From Flavobacteriaceae bacterium (lineage in GTDB: Bacteria; Bacteroidota; Bacteroidia; Flavobacteriales; Flavobacteriaceae): 6,989 bases of DNA. The position numbers were made by a program, and so were the translations under genes. The stretch's first letter is position 1. Each line of letters opens with the position of its first letter. The notes under the pieces were generated by a model. That model was given only the letters and a program-made list of their open reading frames with translations. It did no database searches and was not told the DNA's origin. Shown here in pieces: positions 1 through 4,320 of this stretch. The stretch covers positions 1-6,989 of the forward strand of contig JAESTN010000259.1 of the NCBI GenBank assembly GCA_016763595.1, given 5' to 3'.

Positions 1-803
1 ACTTGAATAGAATATTGCTTAAAATGCGCAAAAAACAAATATTCATTATTAGCTGTTTTAATAATGACAGTATTTCCAGAAGGAAAAGTGTCATCCATTT
101 CTCCAATATTATTATCTTTCACCCCATCAACAACCAAAACAACCTCTCCGTCGCAAGGTGCTATTAATTCTTTTCCAAAGGCATAATAATCAGTGTTCGT
201 TTGTCCAGTTGTTTTATATGAATGCCCTTTTTGATTATGAATCACCAGGTCAAAAGCATTTTTTTGAGTTTCATCTATTACATGAAAATTCAATTCTTTT
301 GTATCGCCACCCCATAGTACGGTCCATTCTTCTTTAAAGGGAAGTATAAGTTTGCTAAGATTACGCTTAATTTTGGGTGCGGTATCATTCTTAAAAGGGG
401 TTATTGCAAATCCATTAATATTTAAATCAACATCTACAGAAATATTAAGCGTTAGCACTGCACGATCAAAACTTGTTTTATATACTGCAACACTTTCTTT
501 TTTGTAGTTAATGAATTCTCTTTTGTTTATTTTTCCTGCTTTTGATTTCAAATCGGTCAAGAAAATAGTTAATTTACGTAGCGGAACTGCAGCCTTGAAA
601 TTGTCCGAAAATGATAAAAAAATTGCATTATAATTGCTCGCATTATAATTCTTTTCAAAAGAATCAGTAAGTGTCTTGTAGGTCGTTTTTTCGGTTTGAG
701 AAAATGCAATATGTGCTATAAAAAAGAATAGACTAATGGATAAAATTTTCTTCTTAGGGGTTTTAGAATCTGCTAATCTTTTTACGAAGTTGTCTAAAAT
801 CAT
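1..803 (-). CDS. Secreted M23-family peptidase with N-terminal DUF3887-like domain (3' end outside window)
   Basis: The reading frame is open from an ATG at 801-803 to the window edge, giving 267 codons without a stop; the C-terminus lies outside. Residues about 17-35 form a signal peptide (three lysines, then a hydrophobic stretch ending AFS before Q36), with an unusually long 19-residue n-region and no internal Met to shorten it. Residues about 45-95 (YNAIFLSFSDNFKAAVP, then a KAGKI turn) resemble the small DUF3887 domain. Residues about 180-267 match the start of an M23 (LytM-like) fold: AFDLVI around D185, DYYAFGKELIAPCDGEVV, VKDN, GNTVIIK, and LFFAH with H259 where these enzymes carry a catalytic His. 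The terminal HxH zinc motif would fall beyond the edge. By family, M23 enzymes cut peptidoglycan or other glycine-containing peptides outside the cytoplasmic membrane. The substrate is unknown. In the classic HxxxD position, the first zinc His is not evident, as in some divergent M23 members, so activity is uncertain. Confidence 0.8.
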   Translation of the reverse strand, partial: MILDNFVKRLADSKTPKKKILSISLFFFIAHIAFSQTEKTTYKTLTDSFEKNYNASNYNAIFLSFSDNFKAAVPLRKLTIFLTDLKSKAGKINKREFINYKKESVAVYKTSFDRAVLTLNISVDVDLNINGFAITPFKNDTAPKIKRNLSKLILPFKEEWTVLWGGDTKELNFHVIDETQKNAFDLVIHNQKGHSYKTTGQTNTDYYAFGKELIAPCDGEVVLVVDGVKDNNIGEMDDTFPSGNTVIIKTANNEYLFFAHFKQYSIQ

Positions 804-827
804 TTTGAATGTATTTATTGTTCTCGA

Positions 828-835
828 CAAAAGTA
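828..835 (-). promoter_or_regulatory. Candidate -7 promoter box of the M23 gene
   Basis: On the minus strand these bases read TACTTTTG, an exact fit to the Bacteroidota -7 consensus TAnnTTTG, 24 bases before the ATG at 803. A TTG for the -33 box is not at the usual spacing; the nearest lies too far upstream, at the edge of the ACGTC repeats. The call rests on the -7 match and the short A-rich leader only. Confidence 0.4.
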
Positions 836-854
836 TAAGGCATCTCTAAAAATT

Positions 855-887
855 GTAACGTCAAGTTAACGTCGTCTTTACGTCAAC
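855..887. promoter_or_regulatory. Three tandem 11-bp units with ACGTC core, possible operator
   Basis: Three contiguous 11-base units read GTAACGTCAAG (855-865), TTAACGTCGTC (866-876) and TTTACGTCAAC (877-887). The core t[a/t]ACGTC recurs exactly every 11 bases, so all copies face the same side of the helix. They end about 20 bases upstream of the -7 box of the M23 gene and occupy the place where a -33 box would be. Direct repeats with 11-bp phasing in place of a -35 element are the known layout of OmpR/PhoB-type activator sites, so activation by a response regulator is a plausible inference. The regulator itself is not in the window. Confidence 0.4.
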
Positions 888-890
888 TGG

Positions 891-985
891 CTGCAACCTG
901 TATCTTTAGGGTGTAAAAAGTATCTTTAGATAAAAAAAGAGGAGGGCTATACTGTGTTTTTCACCACAGTACGTTGTTGGCAGTA
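891..985 (-). repeat. Dispersed ~95-bp repeat, copy A (between M23 and VOC genes)
   Basis: This is copy A of a repeat also present at 1605-1701 in the same orientation, at a constant offset of 715 bases and roughly 80-85% identity by hand count. In plus-strand order it holds CTGCAACCTG at the left end, two copies of TCTTTAG 20 bases apart, a run of seven A, GAGGAGGGC, a hairpin TACTGTG (950-956) / CACAGTA (965-971) with an 8-base loop, and the right end ACGTTGTTGGCAGTA. The left end is a one-base-deleted form of the inverse of the right end, so the element has inverted termini. In gene orientation it follows the VOC gene by 58 bases. It contains no coding capacity. Confidence 0.8.
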
Positions 986-1043
986 GTTGTTTTCCCATTT
1001 CGTTTATTTCTTCAAGTAGGCCGGCTTAAATCAAAATTCGAAT

Positions 1044-1469
1044 TTATTCAGAAAGATTAAGTTGCCATGAAATACCATATTTATCTGCACACCAACCAAA
1101 TTTTTTACCAAAGCCGTAATCCCCTGAATCGTAGTTGTCAAGAGGAACCATAATCTGTCCCCCATTTGAAGAAAGTTTTTCGAATAAATTTTGTATTTCA
1201 TCTTCAGAGTTACATTCAACGAACAGAGATACTCCTGGCGTAAATGACCAAGCGTGATTAAAATTACTTTCGGAAACCATGTAATCAGTACCATTTAATG
1301 TAAATACTCCATATTTGATAAGCTTCGGTGTTCCTCCAGCCTCTCCTTTTGAGTATTTTAGTATACTTTTAATTTCCGAATTCGGAAAGATAGAAGTGTA
1401 AAAATGTATCGCTTCTTCAGCCTTTCCGCATTGATCACCTACAAATGTTAGAAATGATGTTATTTTCAT
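1044..1469 (-). CDS. VOC-family PhnB-like protein (3-demethylubiquinone methyltransferase-like fold)
   Basis: A 141-residue protein of normal length for the PhnB-like branch of the vicinal-oxygen-chelate superfamily (Pfam 3-dmu-9_3-mt type). Recognisable pieces are the opening ITSFLTFVGDQCGKAEEAIHFYTSIFP, a KYGVFTLNGTDYM strand near the middle, and the C-terminal signature GWCADKYGISWQLNL at residues 125-139. Members of this branch are small cytoplasmic homodimers built from two beta-alpha-beta-beta-beta modules; most have no demonstrated reaction, and the methyltransferase name is historical. The obvious metal ligands of glyoxalase are not apparent, so I assign a fold and not an activity. 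The ATG at 1467-1469 is preceded by an A-rich leader with no Shine-Dalgarno site. The gene stands alone, with a repeat copy on each side. Confidence 0.88.
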   Translation of the reverse strand: MKITSFLTFVGDQCGKAEEAIHFYTSIFPNSEIKSILKYSKGEAGGTPKLIKYGVFTLNGTDYMVSESNFNHAWSFTPGVSLFVECNSEDEIQNLFEKLSSNGGQIMVPLDNYDSGDYGFGKKFGWCADKYGISWQLNLSE

Positions 1470-1494
1470 TTTTTTTGAAATTTGAGTTCAAGCC

Positions 1495-1502
1495 CAAAAT
1501 TA
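1495..1502 (-). promoter_or_regulatory. Candidate -7 promoter box of the VOC gene
   Basis: The minus strand reads TAATTTTG, an exact match to TAnnTTTG, 25 bases before the ATG at 1469, the same distance as for the candidate M23 promoter. No TTG sits at the usual -33 spacing; the upstream sequence is very A+T rich. If real, the VOC gene has its own promoter inside its unit and does not depend on read-through across the repeat at 1605-1701. Confidence 0.35.
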
Positions 1503-1604
1503 TCAATTATATAATTAACGAGCTTCTCGAAAGTTGCTGTTATTAATTAATGGCATAATTGGTACTTGTTAAGCTATTTTTTATGTACTGTTATTCTAGT
1601 AGTA

Positions 1605-1701
1605 CTGCCAACCTGTTTCTTTAGTGTATCGTAAATCTCTTTAGATAAAAAAAAGAGGGGGCTATACTGCGTTTTTCACCACAATACGTTGTTGTGAGTG
1701 G
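1605..1701 (-). repeat. Dispersed ~95-bp repeat, copy B (between VOC and membrane-protein genes)
   Basis: This is the second copy of the element at 891-985. It begins with ACTGCCAACCTGT, repeats TCTTTAG twice at the same 20-base interval, has a run of eight A, GAGGGGGC, the hairpin TACTGCG (1665-1671) / CACAATA (1680-1686), and ends ACGTTGTTGTGAGTGG. Relative to copy A, both hairpin arms changed, but on the minus strand the two changes give U-G pairs (UAUUGUG with CGCAGUA), so all seven pairs remain possible there. The right end starts only three bases after the stop codon of the membrane-protein gene (1705), making it part of that gene's 3' untranslated region. Confidence 0.8.
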
Positions 1702-1704
1702 TTT

Positions 1705-2103
1705 TTATTGAGTATTATTTAATTCGTCAATCCTCTTATTTATAGCGTTAATTTTAGCTTTTTGTTCTTCGGTTCGGATTTCAGTTTTTTCAAAAATATG
1801 TCCGTCAGACCAAATTAGCTTTGCTTTTATCGCTTCTTTTTTCAATTGGCGATGAAACTTTTCATCTATTTTTTCAAAAGCCCATATTCTCCATTTGGCA
1901 ATAAATAATGACCAAATTATCCAACCTGAAATAAATGAAATTACAATTCCAATTATAAGTATTGGTTTGGAGATAAAATCAATTTCATATAGGTAATATG
2001 AAAGCCCCATAAGTCCAAACATTACAAGCATTCCTGGAAAAGTAATGAAAATTTGCCCTTTATTTAAAACGTTATTGAATTCTATTTCTTCTTCTCTTTT
2101 CAT
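1705..2103 (-). CDS. Small membrane protein of unknown function, two transmembrane helices
   Basis: A 132-residue protein that I do not recognise by name, though proteins with this layout are common in flavobacteria. Two hydrophobic segments at about residues 18-39 and 48-69 are joined by a short loop (EIDFISK) and form a helical hairpin. The segment after the second helix is rich in Trp, Lys and Arg (AKWRIWAFEKI), so by the positive-inside rule both ends should lie in the cytoplasm. The C-terminal 60 residues are charged, probably helical, with a weak coiled-coil look (KTEIRTEEQKAKINAINKR). There is no signal peptide, enzyme motif or metal site. It starts at the ATG at 2101-2103; a second ATG seven bases upstream is out of frame. 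The methyltransferase gene ends 47 bases upstream with a hairpin between, so co-transcription is possible but not shown. Confidence 0.7.
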   Translation of the reverse strand: MKREEEIEFNNVLNKGQIFITFPGMLVMFGLMGLSYYLYEIDFISKPILIIGIVISFISGWIIWSLFIAKWRIWAFEKIDEKFHRQLKKEAIKAKLIWSDGHIFEKTEIRTEEQKAKINAINKRIDELNNTQ

Positions 2104-2122
2104 GTATCATATTGGTTTTGAT

Positions 2123-2146
2123 AAGTGCACATGTGTTTGTGTACTT
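2123..2146. repeat. Short hairpin with junction motif between methyltransferase and membrane-protein genes
   Basis: AAGTGCAC (2123-2130) pairs with GTGTACTT (2139-2146): eight pairs, one of them G-T on the plus strand, around the loop ATGTGTTT. The bases 2131-2146 (ATGTGTTTGTGTACTT) resemble the junction sequences at 971, 1686, 2928 and 4163. The hairpin starts four bases after the methyltransferase stop codon. No T-run follows on the minus strand, so it is a poor terminator. It may be a reduced form of the larger palindromes elsewhere. Confidence 0.45.
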
Positions 2147-2150
2147 CTTT

Positions 2151-2897
2151 TTAGTTTTCTGCTATTTTTTTAGTCGATATAAAAAATATCACCTCTCTAA
2201 TAAATAAACAATCAGATTTTGTTCTTTCCGATTCAAGGCCGTCATATAAGTTTTTTTCACTTAATTCTTCTTCTGAAACAACTTTGTTTGCTAGTAATAG
2301 TCGTGATAAGGATTGAAGAGTAGGCACTAAAGAAATGTTATTATTAGGTGACTGTATTATAGCTTCTGATTTTATGTTTTGAATTGTAAGGGAATTATGA
2401 GAGAAAATACTCCAAAGTTCTTTTCCAATATGGATATTCCCTCCATTTTTTTTAACTAACTCCCAAATCCATTGATTTGCCTTGAAGTGTAAAGGCATTT
2501 TATCTTTGTTAATTATTGAAGTCGAATCATGTTCTTGAAACCCCATTATACCATCAGACTTTAATAATGAAGAAAGCTGGCTTATAGCACCCTTTGGGTC
2601 CGGTAGATACATTAATACTCTTCTGCCTACAATTGCGTCAAATTCACCTTCCTTATTCGAATATTTAAAGATATCTGTACATACATACTCAACGTTTTTA
2701 AAGTTATTTGATTGGGTTTTTTGGGAGGCTAAATTTATAGCCTTTTGATTTGGGTCAACACCTATTACCTTTCCATTTGCACCAACTATTTCAGATAATA
2801 TCTCTGTTGTTACGCCTCCGCCGCAACCTACATCAAGTACAGTCATTCCGTCAGAAATCCCTATTTTAATAAAGAAATCTCTTGTTAGTTCATTCAT
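2151..2897 (-). CDS. Class I SAM-dependent methyltransferase
   Basis: A 248-residue cytoplasmic enzyme that transfers a methyl group from S-adenosylmethionine to an unidentified acceptor. The Rossmann-fold landmarks are clear: motif I VLDVGCGGG at residues 20-28, the acidic end of strand 2 in VIGVDPN with D48 for the ribose hydroxyls, D75 in VCTDIF near the adenine pocket, and strand 4 as FDAIVGRRVLMYLPDP at 86-101. The following GIMGFQEHDS is the usual strand-5 region, and the C-terminal 100 residues form a more variable substrate-side cap. The general shape is that of the UbiE/Methyltransf_25 type, without features that point to quinone, lipid or natural-product methylation. The start is the ATG at 2895-2897, which places motif I at the normal distance from the N-terminus. 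It is a single gene between two palindromic spacers, with no pathway partner nearby. Confidence 0.9.
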   Translation of the reverse strand: MNELTRDFFIKIGISDGMTVLDVGCGGGVTTEILSEIVGANGKVIGVDPNQKAINLASQKTQSNNFKNVEYVCTDIFKYSNKEGEFDAIVGRRVLMYLPDPKGAISQLSSLLKSDGIMGFQEHDSTSIINKDKMPLHFKANQWIWELVKKNGGNIHIGKELWSIFSHNSLTIQNIKSEAIIQSPNNNISLVPTLQSLSRLLLANKVVSEEELSEKNLYDGLESERTKSDCLFIREVIFFISTKKIAEN

Positions 2898-2927
2898 ATT
2901 ACTTTTCGTTTAATTTTGTTGTACCCA

Positions 2928-3065
2928 ACGTGTTTTGTGTATAGTTAGTTGCGGTTAAAAATTTTAAACAACCATTTTGGCGAACCGGACCTCAACTGTG
3001 CTGAGCCAAAATTCTCCGAGTGTTTTAAAATTGATGTACCGAAAATGAAGCAATTTATTATACAC
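2928..3065. repeat. Long imperfect palindrome (~140 bp) between methyltransferase and PD40 genes
   Basis: Five nested inverted blocks share nearly one centre (about 2993-3001): GTGTATA 2937-2943 with TATACAC 3059-3065; TTGC 2949-2952 with GCAA 3050-3053; CGGT 2952-2955 with ACCG 3038-3041; AATTTTAAAC 2960-2969 with GTTTTAAAATT 3022-3032; ATTTTGGC 2974-2981 with GCCAAAAT 3005-3012. A 23-base loop lies at 2982-3004, and the right arm carries extra unpaired bases. The left end starts with the junction sequence ACGTGTTTTGTGTATAG (2928-2944). In gene orientation it lies 3' of the PD40 gene and 5' of the methyltransferase gene. A 65-codon plus-strand frame across it is not credible as a gene. Confidence 0.7.
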
Positions 3066-3119
3066 GGTTATCAAACGTATATTGAGTTAGCATCAAAATT
3101 ATGTTTGCTAAATTTATTG

Positions 3120-4040
3120 TTACTTCTTAAAATATGTCATTTTTAACTTGCTGATAATTTCAGTGCTTACCCAATAAAGATTTGATAATCCGCCTTCTTC
3201 GTTATATCGGCTAAAAAATAAATATTTACCATCTGGAGTGACACTCGGAACTGCTTCACCAAAGTTAGAATTTACTGTACTTCCAAGGTTAATTGGTTTT
3301 GACCATGTTTCATCTTTTTCCTTAAAATAAACATAAATATCGCTACCTCTTTTTTTATCTTCTTTGTTTTGAGCTTGTACCAATAAATAATCTTGAGATG
3401 AGGAAATAAAAGCGTGAGATCCAATTTCAACTTCAACCTCCTGCACTTCGGGAAATCCACCATTTTTACTGGATGAAAAATACATTTTTCGTTTTGAAAT
3501 GTTGTCATAAAAAACGTCGCCGTTTTTCGCTTGAGTCAAATACATCACATTATCGTCATTTATAGGTGAATCAAGTTTTATTGCGTTGCTCCACCCGTTG
3601 CCCAAACGATCTACATACCATATTTCCTCATCCTTGTAGCCAGAACTATACCCAGTAAAATAAATCCGTTGACCGTCAGCCTGGAAGAATGGTTCCATTT
3701 CTGCATCTTTTTGTCCTTTGGTAAAATTCACTTTTTGAATCGGTTTCCATTTTTTATCTTCGAGTTTTGAAAAATAGATATCAGCAGTTTCACCTTTTTT
3801 ATTTGCTGAAAAATACATTTCATCTAAATCAGGGGAAAACGATATACCGTAGTCATATCTTCCATTGATTGAAACAATACCAGGAGCAAAAATTTCAGCA
3901 GTTAAACCTGGTTGCTTCTGTCCAAAATAAGGGCTTTCAATAGTTGGCGAATCACTGTCTTTCGTGTTCTGTTTTTTAGGATTACAGGCACTTAAAAGCA
4001 CGCAGAATACAAGCACTAAAATAAAATCCACTTTTTTCAT
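3120..4040 (-). CDS. PD40 beta-propeller lipoprotein
   Basis: A 306-residue exported lipoprotein. Residues 1-19 form a lipoprotein signal (two Lys, a hydrophobic core, then lipobox LSAC with C19 as the lipidated cysteine), followed by a Lys/Thr/Ser/Asp-rich tether to about residue 36. The body carries PD40 (TolB-like WD40) blades, each with an FSPDG-type turn followed by an aromatic strand: FSPDLDEMYFS at 68-78, FFQADGQRIYF at 118-128, and PSVTPDGKYLFFSR at 265-278, with degenerate blades between. The family is widespread in Bacteroidota as periplasmic or outer-membrane-bound propellers, often for protein or glycan contact. No peptidase, OmpA or other catalytic domain is attached, and no specific ligand can be named. 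The start is the ATG at 4038-4040, which gives a complete signal peptide. It is a single gene with a long palindrome on each side. Confidence 0.88.
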   Translation of the reverse strand: MKKVDFILVLVFCVLLSACNPKKQNTKDSDSPTIESPYFGQKQPGLTAEIFAPGIVSINGRYDYGISFSPDLDEMYFSANKKGETADIYFSKLEDKKWKPIQKVNFTKGQKDAEMEPFFQADGQRIYFTGYSSGYKDEEIWYVDRLGNGWSNAIKLDSPINDDNVMYLTQAKNGDVFYDNISKRKMYFSSSKNGGFPEVQEVEVEIGSHAFISSSQDYLLVQAQNKEDKKRGSDIYVYFKEKDETWSKPINLGSTVNSNFGEAVPSVTPDGKYLFFSRYNEEGGLSNLYWVSTEIISKLKMTYFKK

Positions 4041-4162
4041 TGTTCAAACTTTTTAATTGTTAGTCGTATAATAATAAATGCATAGCTACAATTATTCACA
4101 GTATATTCTTGTTAAGAAAATACTAAAAACAGTATCCTCTATTTTTGTTAATATGTTTGGTA

Positions 4163-4320
4163 ACGTGTTTGTGTATGAATAGTAAGGGATTAAAATGCAC
4201 TTACTTATCGGATTTAGCACTTAGCAAAATTTAACAATTATACCATTATTTTCTTTTAACCGTCAAATTTTAAATTTGGCAGACTTTGGGTTTGCCACTT
4301 AACCCTTATTATTTTTATAC
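4163..4320. repeat. Long imperfect palindrome (~150 bp) overlapping the oxygenase-WD40 stop codon
   Basis: The outer arms are GTAT 4173-4176 with ATAC 4317-4320, then AATAGTAAGGG 4178-4188 with CCCTTATTATT 4303-4313 (one G-T pair on the plus strand), then TTAA 4190-4193 with TTAA 4299-4302. An inner pair is GCAAAATTTAA 4224-4234 with TTAAATTTGGC 4270-4280 (one mismatch). The left end opens with the junction sequence ACGTGTTTGTGTATGA (4163-4178). The right arm runs through the stop codon (4315-4317) and last codon of the oxygenase gene. AAATTTTAAA followed by TTTGGC also occurs in the left arm of the palindrome at 2928-3065, so the two are probably related. Confidence 0.7.

Noticed and set aside
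1031..1294. An 87-codon minus-strand frame inside the VOC gene
   Set aside because: It is another frame of a well-supported VOC-family coding region and shows no motif of its own.
891..1701. Classical integron attC sites
   Set aside because: The inverted ends TGCCAAC/GTTGGCA do not meet the RYYYAAC/GTTRRRY consensus, and no integrase gene or attI is present, so the repeats are not called attC.
891..1701. CRISPR array or insertion sequence
   Set aside because: There are only two repeat copies, 715 bp apart with a whole gene between them, and no transposase or cas-like gene.
2949..3146. A 65-codon plus-strand open frame
   Set aside because: It lies across the long palindrome, runs into the 3' end of the PD40 gene on the other strand, has no promoter or family-like sequence, and is best explained as chance.
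3272..3508. A 78-codon minus-strand frame inside the PD40 gene
   Set aside because: It is an alternate frame of the PD40 lipoprotein gene with no recognisable features.
4111..4126. ATACT/AGTAT mini-hairpin resembling the repeat hairpin in opposite orientation
   Set aside because: There are only five base pairs in A+T-rich sequence, and the similarity to the 95-bp repeat does not extend beyond a few bases.
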